A stretch of 64,000 nucleotides of DNA, from NCBI RefSeq assembly GCF_014196115.1, contig NZ_JACIDB010000010.1, positions 29,820-93,819 on the forward strand, in the 5' to 3' direction. Source of the stretch: Sphingomonas aquatilis. Lineage in GTDB: Bacteria > Pseudomonadota > Alphaproteobacteria > Sphingomonadales > Sphingomonadaceae. The translations under genes were made by a program, and so were the position numbers. Shown in pieces: positions 23,361-33,070 of the stretch; position 1 is the stretch's first letter; each line of letters starts with the position of its first letter. The notes below the pieces were generated by a model, which worked only from the letters and a program-made list of their open reading frames with translations, did not search any database and was not told where the DNA came from.

Positions 23361-25634
23361 ATGCCCAGCTCGGCCGTCGCCTCCGCCCGCGAAATCCTCA
23401 CCCGCCTTCACGACGTCATGGCCGGGCGCAACCCGGCGCAGGCGAAGCTGAACGCCGTCGTCGGCATCATCGCCGAGGCGATGGATAGCGAGGTCTGTTC
23501 GATCTATCTGCTGCGCGAGGGCGTGCTGGAGCTGTTCGCGACGCGCGGGCTCGATCAGGCGGCGGTCCATGTCACCAAGCTGGCGCTGGGCGAGGGTCTG
23601 GTCGGCACGATCGCCGACGATGTCGAGGTCCTGAACCTCGACGAAGCCGCGAGCCACCCGGACTTCGCCTACAAGCCCGAGACGGGCGAGGAACGCTATC
23701 ACAGTTTTGCCGGCGTGCCGATCATCCGGCGCGAGCGCGCGGTGGGCGTGCTCGCGGTGCAGCACAGCGAGCAGCGCAAATATCAGGACGTCGAGATCGA
23801 GGCGTTGCAGACGGTGGCGATGGTGCTGTCCGAGCTGATCGCCAATGCCGGACTGATCGACACGGCGGCGGGCGCGAGCGGGCGCGAGAAGTCAACCGCG
23901 GCGATCCGCCTGCCGGGGCAGAAACTGGTCGAGGGCATGGGGTCCGGCTATGCCGTCTTCCACCAGCCGCGCATCATCGTCGAGCATACCGTCGCCGAAG
24001 ACACCGACGCCGAGCGCCACCGCGTCTATGCCGCATTCGACAAGATGCGCGAACAGATCGACCGGATGACGCGCGAGGCGGAGTTCGGCGTCGGCGGCGA
24101 GCATGAAGAGGTCCTGCAGACCTATAAGATGTTCGCCTATGACGAAGGCTGGGCACGGCGGATCAACGAGGCGATCGACAGCGGCCTGACCGCGGAAGCG
24201 GCGATCGAGCGCGTGCAGCAGCGCACCCGCCAGCGCATGCGCCAGATCGACGATCCGCTGCTCGCCGATCGCATGCACGACCTGGAGGACCTGTCGAACC
24301 GGCTGCTGCGCATCGTGTCGGGCCAGATGGGCACCGCCGCGCAGCTGGGCCTGCGGCAGGATACGATCCTGATCGCGCGCAATCTGGGGCCGGCCGAGCT
24401 GCTGGAATATGACAAGCGCCGGTTGAAGGGCGTGGTGCTGGAGGAAGGGTCGCTGACCGCGCACGTCACGATCGTCGCGCGGGCGATGGGCGTGCCGGTG
24501 CTGGGCAGGGTGCGCGACGTGCGCCGCCAGATCGCCGAGGGCGACCTGCTGCTGCTCGATTCGGTGGCGGGCAACGTGTTCGTGCGGCCGTCGGGCGGGA
24601 TGGAAGAGGCGTTCGAGGCGAAGCTGGCGCTGCGCCAGAAACGCAAGGCCGCCTTTGCCGCACTGCGCGACGTGCCGCCGGTGACGAAGGACGGGCATCG
24701 CATCACGCTGATGGTCAATGCCGGCCTGCGCGACGACGTCGCGGCACTCGACACGACGGGGGCGGACGGCATCGGGCTGTTCCGCACCGAATTCCAGTTC
24801 CTCGTGTCGGCGACGCTGCCCCAGCGCGAGCGCCAGCAGCGCCTGTACAAAGAGGTGATGGACGCCGCCGGGGATCGCCCGGTGATCTTCCGCACCGTCG
24901 ACATCGGTGGCGACAAGGCGCTGCCCTATCTCAACAAGGCCGATGCCGACGAGGAAAACCCGGCAATGGGCTGGCGCGCGCTGCGGCTGGCGCTCGATCG
25001 CGACGGCCTGATGAAGGTACAGGCGCGCGCGCTGATCGAGGCGGCGTCGGGCCGCACGCTCAACGTCATGTTCCCGATGGTCAGCGAGGCCTGGGAGTTC
25101 GCCGAGGCGAAGGCGCTGTTCGAGGCGCAGCGCCAATGGCTGGGCGCGCGCGGCCGGCGGCTGCCGACGGGCATCCGCTATGGCGCGATGCTGGAAGTGC
25201 CGGCGCTCGCCGAGCAGCTCGACCTGCTGCTGCCCGATCTCGACTTCCTGTCGGTCGGCACCAACGACCTGACGCAATTCCTGTTCGCCGCCGATCGTGC
25301 CAACCCGCGGCTCGCCGAGCGCTATGATTGGCTGAGCCCGTCGATCCTGCGCTTCCTGTCGCGCGTCGTCGGGCCATGCCGCGAAGCGGGCGTCGACCTG
25401 GGGGTGTGCGGCGAGATGGGCGGGCGGCCGGTGGAGGCGATGGCGCTGATCGGCCTGGGCATCAACCGCCTGTCGATCACCCCCGCCGCGATCGGCCCGA
25501 TCAAGGCGATGGTGCGCAGCCTGGACTATGACGCGGTCCGCGCGTTCGTGACCGAGCTGATCGCCCGGCCGCCGCGCGACATGCGCGCCGCGCTAAGTGA
25601 TTGGGCGGCCTCGCAAGGCGTCGACATGGCCTGA
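23361..25634 (+). CDS. ptsP: Phosphoenolpyruvate-protein phosphotransferase PtsP (enzyme I-Ntr)
   Basis: A 757-residue first enzyme of the nitrogen-related PTS, passing phosphate from PEP to NPr. An N-terminal GAF domain (~15-165), absent from sugar-type enzyme I, is followed by the HPr-binding region. The phospho-histidine is H368 in EEGSLTAHVTIVARAMGVP. The C-terminal PEP-binding barrel follows (GIGLFRTEFQFL, FRTVDIGGDKALPYL, LSVGTNDLTQFLFAADR, CGEMGG). In related bacteria GAF binding of glutamine tunes this cascade. ATG 23361 follows GTTAGCCCTAGCGTC without a Shine-Dalgarno sequence. In many relatives it lies next to lysC; here it follows ruvB. Confidence 0.96.
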   Translation: MPSSAVASAREILTRLHDVMAGRNPAQAKLNAVVGIIAEAMDSEVCSIYLLREGVLELFATRGLDQAAVHVTKLALGEGLVGTIADDVEVLNLDEAASHPDFAYKPETGEERYHSFAGVPIIRRERAVGVLAVQHSEQRKYQDVEIEALQTVAMVLSELIANAGLIDTAAGASGREKSTAAIRLPGQKLVEGMGSGYAVFHQPRIIVEHTVAEDTDAERHRVYAAFDKMREQIDRMTREAEFGVGGEHEEVLQTYKMFAYDEGWARRINEAIDSGLTAEAAIERVQQRTRQRMRQIDDPLLADRMHDLEDLSNRLLRIVSGQMGTAAQLGLRQDTILIARNLGPAELLEYDKRRLKGVVLEEGSLTAHVTIVARAMGVPVLGRVRDVRRQIAEGDLLLLDSVAGNVFVRPSGGMEEAFEAKLALRQKRKAAFAALRDVPPVTKDGHRITLMVNAGLRDDVAALDTTGADGIGLFRTEFQFLVSATLPQRERQQRLYKEVMDAAGDRPVIFRTVDIGGDKALPYLNKADADEENPAMGWRALRLALDRDGLMKVQARALIEAASGRTLNVMFPMVSEAWEFAEAKALFEAQRQWLGARGRRLPTGIRYGAMLEVPALAEQLDLLLPDLDFLSVGTNDLTQFLFAADRANPRLAERYDWLSPSILRFLSRVVGPCREAGVDLGVCGEMGGRPVEAMALIGLGINRLSITPAAIGPIKAMVRSLDYDAVRAFVTELIARPPRDMRAALSDWAASQGVDMA

Positions 25635-25736
25635 AACCTCGCCGAATAGGGTTTCGGGCGCGTTGACTTGCAGCAGTCCATCGGGGAATGTCCCGCCCGT
25701 CAGCGATCCGCAAACGCCCCTCCCCCGGAGATACGA

Positions 25737-26720
25737 ATGGACGAGGTCGAATCCGGCCAGCCTGCCCCCACCCCCGTCGAACCGGCCCGGCCGGGCGATC
25801 GGTTGCGTGCCGCGCGGGACAGCCGGGGCCTGAGCCTGGCGGAGATCGCCGCACGTACCCGCGTGCCGCAGCGCCATCTGGAGGCGCTGGAAGCGGGCGA
25901 TTATGGCGCCCTGCCCTCGCCCACCTATGCGATGGGTTTCGCCAAGGCCTATGCCCGCGCCGTGGGTATGGACGAGGTGGAGCTGGCCGCCGACCTGCGC
26001 CGCGAACTCGACCGGATGGGGCCGCGCCAGCCCGAATATGTCCCCTATGAAACCGCCGATCCGGCACGCGTGCCCTCGCGCGGCGTCGCCGTGCTGGGCG
26101 TCGGCATCGCGCTCGCCGTCCTGATCCTGGTCGGTCTGTGGTATGGCACCAACCTGTTCCAGCAGCATGGCGCCACGCCGCCCGCTGCGCAGGATGCCGT
26201 GGTGGCGCAGGCGGTGACGCCCCGGCCGACCGCCGCCGCGACGCCGGCCGCGCCGACCGGCGGGCAGGTGGTGCTGACCGCGAAGGACGAAGTGTGGCTG
26301 CGCGTCTACGACGCCGACAACAAGACGCTGTACCTCGGCACGATGAAGCCGGGCGAAACCTTTGCCGTGCCGGCGACCGCCAACGATCCCAAAATCAACG
26401 TCGGCCGACCCGACAAGCTGGACGTGACGCTGAACGGCACCGCCATCCCGCCGCTGGGCGACGGGTCGCGCGCGATCAAGGACGTGCGCGTCAGCGGCGC
26501 GGCGATCGCCGCCCGCCTGTCCGGCGCCCCGGCACCGACCGCGACGCCCAGCGCCGCCGCAACGAGCGCGACGCGATCGAGCGAAGAGCGCTCGTCCCGG
26601 CGCAGCGAGCGTCGCGCCGATCGTCCCGCGACCAGCGAGACGCAGCGGGCGAACCTGCAATCCGCCGAAACGACGCCGACGCCACCGCCGGCAGCGACAG
26701 GCAATTCGTCCGCGCCTTAA
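25737..26720 (+). CDS. RodZ-like protein: HTH, one TM segment, DUF4115 domain
   Basis: A 327-residue membrane protein. Residues ~20-55 form a Xre-type HTH (GDRLRAARDSRGLSLAEIAARTRVPQRHLEALEAGDY). One membrane helix lies at ~116-136, then a Pro/Ala-rich linker, a DUF4115 beta domain (~172-265: VVLTAKDEVWLRVYDADN), and a Ser/Arg-rich tail. This is the layout of RodZ, which links MreB to the rod-shape machinery, and of its alphaproteobacterial relatives. GGAG upstream of 25737 supports this start. It precedes cpoB by 76 bp, so an envelope-related unit is plausible. Confidence 0.85.
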   Translation: MDEVESGQPAPTPVEPARPGDRLRAARDSRGLSLAEIAARTRVPQRHLEALEAGDYGALPSPTYAMGFAKAYARAVGMDEVELAADLRRELDRMGPRQPEYVPYETADPARVPSRGVAVLGVGIALAVLILVGLWYGTNLFQQHGATPPAAQDAVVAQAVTPRPTAAATPAAPTGGQVVLTAKDEVWLRVYDADNKTLYLGTMKPGETFAVPATANDPKINVGRPDKLDVTLNGTAIPPLGDGSRAIKDVRVSGAAIAARLSGAPAPTATPSAAATSATRSSEERSSRRSERRADRPATSETQRANLQSAETTPTPPPAATGNSSAP

Positions 26721-26796
26721 GGCTGGCGACAGGCATGGCAATGCAGCTATGACTCGTTTCGTGTTAACCAAGGCTGCGCCGGGGGGCGCCACATCC

Positions 26797-27741
26797 ATGC
26801 GTACGATCATCTGGGCGCTCGCTGCCGCCACCATCCTGACGCCGGTTGCCGCATCGGCACAAAGCAACGTCGAAGGCCGCGTCGGCAAGCTGGAAAGCGA
26901 AATGCGCGCGGTGCAGCGCAAGGTCTTCCCGGGCGGCGCCGGCCAGTATCTCCAGCCGGAGATCACGCGGCCCGATACGCCGCAGCAGATCGGCGGCGTG
27001 CCCGCGACCAGCGCCGTGGCAGACCTCACCAGCCGCGTGACCGCGCTGGAAAGCCAGATGGCGTCGATGACCGATCAGATCGAGCAGAACGGCTATAAGG
27101 TCCGCCAGCTGCAGGACGCCTTCGACGCGTACAAGCGCAGCACCGATGCCAAGCTGAAGGCGATGGCGAGCACGCCGGCGCTGGCCGAAACCCCCGCCTC
27201 GGCGCCGTTGACCGGCGACACGGCGGCGACCGACGCGCCGGCCAAGCCCGGCCGTACGCCGGTAAAGACCCCGACCTCCACCGCGGTCGCCGCAGCGGGC
27301 GACACCGCGCCCTCCGCCAACGCCGCGAAGGTGGAGAAGCCATCGACCGGCGACGCGCCTGAGGACGACTATCTCTACGGCTATCGCCTGTGGGCGGCGA
27401 AGCAATATCCGCAGGCCGAGGCGCAGCTGAAGAAGGTGGTCGCCACCTATCCCAAGCATCGCCGCGCCAGCTATGCGCAGAACCTGCTCGGCCGGTCGTA
27501 CCTGGACGAGGGCAAGCCCAGCCTTGCCTCGATGGCGTTCTACGACAATTACAAGAAGATGCCGGACGGCGAACGTGCGCCGGAAAGCCTCTATTATCTC
27601 GCGCAGGCGCTGATGAAGCTCAACAAGCCGGCCGATGCGTGCAAGGTCTATGGCGAGCTGACCGACGTATACGGCAGCAAGATCTCCAGCCAGATGAAGG
27701 CGAATGTCGAAAAGGGCCGCACCGCCGCCAAATGCCAGTGA
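26797..27741 (+). CDS. cpoB: CpoB/YbgF: periplasmic coiled-coil and TPR protein of the Tol-Pal system
   Basis: A 314-residue exported protein. The signal peptide (MRTIIWALAAATILTPVAASAQS) is followed by a coiled coil with SNVEGRVGKLESEMRAVQRKV and VADLTSRVTALESQMASMTDQ, then an Ala/Thr/Pro linker. A C-terminal TPR domain follows (DDYLYGYRLWAAKQYPQAEAQLKKVVATYPKHRRASYAQNLLGRSYL, written in parts by family standard). CpoB coordinates peptidoglycan synthesis with outer-membrane constriction. ATG 26797 begins the signal peptide; an upstream ATG at 26749 would add 16 residues. The usual tol-pal genes are not in this window, so the gene is detached from them. Its end overlaps tilS. Confidence 0.9.
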   Translation: MRTIIWALAAATILTPVAASAQSNVEGRVGKLESEMRAVQRKVFPGGAGQYLQPEITRPDTPQQIGGVPATSAVADLTSRVTALESQMASMTDQIEQNGYKVRQLQDAFDAYKRSTDAKLKAMASTPALAETPASAPLTGDTAATDAPAKPGRTPVKTPTSTAVAAAGDTAPSANAAKVEKPSTGDAPEDDYLYGYRLWAAKQYPQAEAQLKKVVATYPKHRRASYAQNLLGRSYLDEGKPSLASMAFYDNYKKMPDGERAPESLYYLAQALMKLNKPADACKVYGELTDVYGSKISSQMKANVEKGRTAAKCQ

Positions 27742-28729
27742 TGCCGCAGGGCCGGAGGGCCAGCGGTTTCGGGACGACCTGATCCGCGCGCTGGGGCACG
27801 CCCCGCGCGGCGGTATCCTGCTGGCCGTCTCGGGCGGGCCGGACAGCATGGCGATGCTGACGCTGGCGCAGGCCGGCGGGGTCGAGGGGCTGCATGTCGC
27901 GACCGTCGACCATCGCTTACGCGCGGAGGCGGCGGCGGAGGCGGCGATGGTCGCCGATCACTGCCGCGCGATCGGCGTGCCTCATGCGACGCTGACGCCC
28001 GCGGAACCGATCGGCGGCGCGAGCATCCAGGCGGCGGCGCGGCGCGCGCGCTATGCGCTGCTGACCGACCTTGCGCGCGCGCTGGGGGTCGATGCGATCG
28101 CGACGGCGCATCACGTCGATGACCAGGCCGAAACCTTCCTGATGCGGGCCGCGCGCGGATCGGGGATTGCCGGGCTGGCCGGCGTGCGGGCGCGGGCGAC
28201 GGTCGAGGGTGTGACGATCGTGCGGCCGCTGCTCGAATGGCGGCGCGCGGAGCTGCGCGCGATCGTCCGGCGTGCCGACGTGCCGTTCGTCGACGATCCC
28301 AGCAACCACGACCCGGCGCACGATCGCACGCGCTTTCGTCGGCTGATCGAGGGCAATGAATGGCTTGGCCCGCCCCAGCTCGCCCGATCGGCGACCGCGC
28401 TGGCGGAAGCCGACGGCGATCTGCGCGCGATCGTCGACTGGCTGTGGGGTACGCGCGTGCGCATCCTCGATGCGAGCATCCGGCTCGACGCCGCCGATCT
28501 GCCGCGCGAGGTGCTGCGCCGAATGGCGCGCCGCGCGATCGGAGAGGTGATCGCGACGCATGCGGTGGGGGCCACGCAATGGAGCGAATCAGCGAATATT
28601 GAGGCGTTGCTCGATGCGCTTATGTCCGGTCGTCGCGCGACGCAGGCGGGGGTCATCGCCAGCCCGCACGGGCCCGAATGGCGTTTCCGCCCCGCCCCAC
28701 CGCGGCGTTCGTCGTCGCCGGCCGGCTGA
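27704..28729 (+). CDS. tilS: tRNA(Ile)-lysidine synthase TilS
   Basis: A 341-residue N-type ATP pyrophosphatase that converts cytidine 34 of tRNA-Ile(CAU) to lysidine, which is essential for AUA decoding. The PP-loop is SGGPDS (43-48). Typical downstream elements are [31 protein letters not shown] and [14 protein letters not shown] with PFVDDPSN. The ATG at 27704 lies 38 bp inside the cpoB end, so the two genes overlap out of frame and are probably coupled. The C-terminal substrate-binding domain is short, as in many alphaproteobacteria. It precedes ftsH, a very common pairing. Confidence 0.95.
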   Translation: MSKRAAPPPNASDAAGPEGQRFRDDLIRALGHAPRGGILLAVSGGPDSMAMLTLAQAGGVEGLHVATVDHRLRAEAAAEAAMVADHCRAIGVPHATLTPAEPIGGASIQAAARRARYALLTDLARALGVDAIATAHHVDDQAETFLMRAARGSGIAGLAGVRARATVEGVTIVRPLLEWRRAELRAIVRRADVPFVDDPSNHDPAHDRTRFRRLIEGNEWLGPPQLARSATALAEADGDLRAIVDWLWGTRVRILDASIRLDAADLPREVLRRMARRAIGEVIATHAVGATQWSESANIEALLDALMSGRRATQAGVIASPHGPEWRFRPAPPRRSSSPAG

Positions 28730-28803
28730 TCGGCGCAATTCCGCCGGGGTGTTCCATTGCCATTAACCTCCATGCGCCTATCTTGTGCGGTGAAAGGCAC
28801 CCC

Positions 28804-30783
<1,980 letters not shown>

Positions 30784-30859
30784 TCCGAACGACAGAGACG
30801 GGGGGCGGTTCAGCCCGCTGTCAGTTTGATCCGATTATGCGGCGGCATTCCCATCCGGA

Positions 30860-31243
30860 GTGCCGCCGTTGTCGTATAAGCCTTTGATCGCCCTTGCCGT
30901 TTCGCTGGGCCTCGCCACGCCTGCCGCTGCTGCAATGAGCGTCGGCACCTTCCTGGCCAAGGCCGCGCCGCTGCGCGCGAACCCCTTCACCGCACTGACC
31001 AACCCCGATTATCCGGTGCTGAAGGCGGAAGCCGATGCCGCGACGCGCCAGCTTCGTGCGGAGGGGGCGGCGCGGGTCGCTGCGGGCAAGCCGCCGATCG
31101 CCTGCATCCCCGATGGCGAATCGATCGGGATCCTTCAGATGCTGGGCGGGCTGGATGCGCTGTCGCCGGCGGACAAGAAGCTGCCGCTGAAGGACGGCTA
31201 TGCGCGGGTGTTGGCCAAGACCTATCCGTGCCAACGGAATTGA
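30860..31243 (+). CDS. Exported hypothetical protein
   Basis: A 127-residue protein with a clear signal peptide (LIALAVSLGLATPAAAA, cleavage after AAA) and a compact ~100-residue mature part containing two cysteines (ACIPDG and TYPC at the end) that could form a disulfide. It starts with GTG 30860; a TTG three codons later is an alternative. I do not recognise the family. It follows ftsH by 76 bp that hold a short hairpin, and precedes a repeat pair. The mature sequence (LKAEADAATRQLRAEGAARV) suggests helices. Confidence 0.65.
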   Translation: MPPLSYKPLIALAVSLGLATPAAAAMSVGTFLAKAAPLRANPFTALTNPDYPVLKAEADAATRQLRAEGAARVAAGKPPIACIPDGESIGILQMLGGLDALSPADKKLPLKDGYARVLAKTYPCQRN

Positions 31244-31264
31244 AGTGCTTCCTACCCAGTCGCT

Positions 31265-31340
31265 CTGAGCCTGTCGAAGGGCGCGTTCCCCAAACGTAGC
31301 ACCTGTGGAGAGCCCCCCCTTCGACACGCTCAGGGTGAAC
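31265..31340. repeat. Inverted repeat of the CTGAGCCTGTCGAAGGG family
   Basis: CTGAGCCTGTCGAAGG (31265-31280) and CCTTCGACACGCTCAG (from about 31317) are near-perfect complements about 40 bp apart, lying between convergent genes. The same unit recurs at 57208-57297. This sequence is widely seen as an intergenic repeat in sphingomonad genomes. It could act as a bidirectional terminator. Confidence 0.75.
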
Positions 31341-31360
31341 GGCGTTCTTGGCGTGGCACG

Positions 31361-32461
31361 TCACGCCTCGCGCGGTGCGTCCTCGGCGTCGACGCCCGCC
31401 GTCACCCGCCGCCCCTCGCGCTCGTCGGTGAGGATCTGCCAGCCGGTGAGGAACAGCGCGGCGACCAGCGGGCCGACGACGATGCCGCTGAGCCCCGCCA
31501 CCTCGATGCCGCCCAGCGTCGTCACCAGCACCAGCCAGTCGGGGATGCCCGTGTCGCGGCCGACCAGGATCGGCCGCAGGATGTTGTCGGCCAGACCGAT
31601 CACCGCGACGCCCGAGACGATGACGACCACGGCCTGCCAAATGGCACCCGTCGCCAGCAGATAGATCGCGACCGGCCCCCAGACGAGGGCTGGTCCCACC
31701 GCCGGCAGCAGCGCGACGAGTGCCATCAGCAGGCCCCACAGGAGCGCCGCGGGCAGACCGACGATCCAGAAGGTGATCGCGCCCAGCGCACCCTGCGCGA
31801 GTGCGACGAGCACTGAGCCCTTGATCGTCGCGCGCACCACCGCAACGAAGCGACCGAGCAGGCGGTCGGCCACGGCACGCTCCAGCGGCAGCGCGTCCCG
31901 GATCTTGGGGGCAAGCCGATCGCCGTCGCGCAGCAGGAAATAGGTGATGTAGAGCCCGACACCGAAGGCGAGCAGGAACGCCGCCGTGTTGCGGCCGATC
32001 GACAGCGCCTGCGACGCGATGCCGCGGAAGCTGGAGCGCACCGCCTCGACGATGCGGGCCTGCGCGTTATCGAAACTGCCGAGGCCCGAGCGATCGAGCG
32101 GGCGCTGCACCCATTGCGGCAGGCCGTCGTGGACCTGCTTGAAGTAGCTGGCGAAATCGATCTGGCCGCTTTGCACCTTGGCATAGACGCCGGCGGTCTG
32201 GTCGATCACCATGCCACCGATCGCCAGCGTCGGGATGATCACCGCGACGAAGATGATGAGCAAGGTCGCCGCCGCCGCCCGGTTGCGGTGCCCCGGCCAG
32301 CGCTTGAGCAACCATTGGAACAGAGACTGGAACAGGATCGCGGCGAGCACCGCCCACAGCAGCGCGCCGATGAACGACGACACGATCGCGAGCAGGCCCA
32401 CGCTCACCGCCACGAGGAAGACGATCAGTCCCCCCGATTCCAGCCGTCGCCTGTCGATCAT
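31361..32461 (-). CDS. AI-2E family transporter (PerM/TqsA-like)
   Basis: A 366-residue inner-membrane protein with about eight membrane segments and the family's conserved C-terminal hairpin (LGALGAITFWIVGLPAALLWGLLMALVALLPAVGP; PILVGRDTGIPDWLVLVTTLGGIEVAGLSGIVVGPLVAALF, described here in parts). Members include the AI-2 exporter TqsA and Na+/H+ antiporter-like proteins, so the substrate is open. The ATG at 32461 starts the first membrane helix region (MIDRRRLESGGLIVFLV). It is followed by the repeat pair at 31265-31340 and preceded by sixA, with a 69-bp gap. Confidence 0.88.
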   Translation of the reverse strand: MIDRRRLESGGLIVFLVAVSVGLLAIVSSFIGALLWAVLAAILFQSLFQWLLKRWPGHRNRAAAATLLIIFVAVIIPTLAIGGMVIDQTAGVYAKVQSGQIDFASYFKQVHDGLPQWVQRPLDRSGLGSFDNAQARIVEAVRSSFRGIASQALSIGRNTAAFLLAFGVGLYITYFLLRDGDRLAPKIRDALPLERAVADRLLGRFVAVVRATIKGSVLVALAQGALGAITFWIVGLPAALLWGLLMALVALLPAVGPALVWGPVAIYLLATGAIWQAVVVIVSGVAVIGLADNILRPILVGRDTGIPDWLVLVTTLGGIEVAGLSGIVVGPLVAALFLTGWQILTDEREGRRVTAGVDAEDAPREA

Positions 32462-32530
32462 ATCGCCCCCGTCTGCACCCCCGCCGACTGCGGGACGGGG
32501 CAAGAACCCGTCAGGACCGTTTCGGGTCCG

Positions 32531-33070
32531 TCACCGCTCGTCGGGGCCGAGCGCGGGATCGAGGTCGCGCGGGCGGACGTAGCGGTCGAGCCGCGCCTGT
32601 CCCTCGGCGACTTCACGCCAGCGTTCCGCCCCGGTCGCCATCTCGGCGAGCGTCGCGGTCGGGTATTTTTCCTCCAGCCGGTCGCGCAACGCGCCGCCGC
32701 CAAACGGCACCAGCAGCATCGCCAGATCCTCGAGCCCGGGGTTGTGGCCGACCATCAGGACCCGCTGCGCCTCGTCCGGCAGCTCATGCACCACGTCGAG
32801 CAGGGTCGCGGCGGAGGCGAGGTAGATGCGCCGTTCCCACACCGGTTCCAGCTTGCGACCATAGCCGCTGGCGATCGCGTCGAGCGTCTCCATCACGCGC
32901 ACCGCGGGCGAGGCGACGATATGGTCGAAGACGAGGCCTTCGTCGCGCATGTGCCGGCCCATCGTCTGCGCGGCGCGGCGACCCTTGTCGTTCAAGGGAC
33001 GGTCGAAATCACGGGCAACGGGATCGTCCCAGCCGGACTTGGCGTGGCGCAGCAGCGTCAGCGTCTTCAA
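32531..33070 (-). CDS. sixA: SixA-like phosphohistidine phosphatase
   Basis: A 179-residue enzyme of the histidine phosphatase (RHG) superfamily. The catalytic motif is LRHAKSGWDD with R8-H9, and the second histidine is H109 in LMVGHNPGLE. SixA in E. coli removes phosphate from the histidine of NPr, the partner of PtsP; a ptsP gene lies ~7 kb away in this window, so a link to the nitrogen PTS is plausible but inferred. It overlaps the end of the helicase gene by 4 bp (33067-33070), so it is translated from the same message. Confidence 0.9.
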   Translation of the reverse strand: MKTLTLLRHAKSGWDDPVARDFDRPLNDKGRRAAQTMGRHMRDEGLVFDHIVASPAVRVMETLDAIASGYGRKLEPVWERRIYLASAATLLDVVHELPDEAQRVLMVGHNPGLEDLAMLLVPFGGGALRDRLEEKYPTATLAEMATGAERWREVAEGQARLDRYVRPRDLDPALGPDER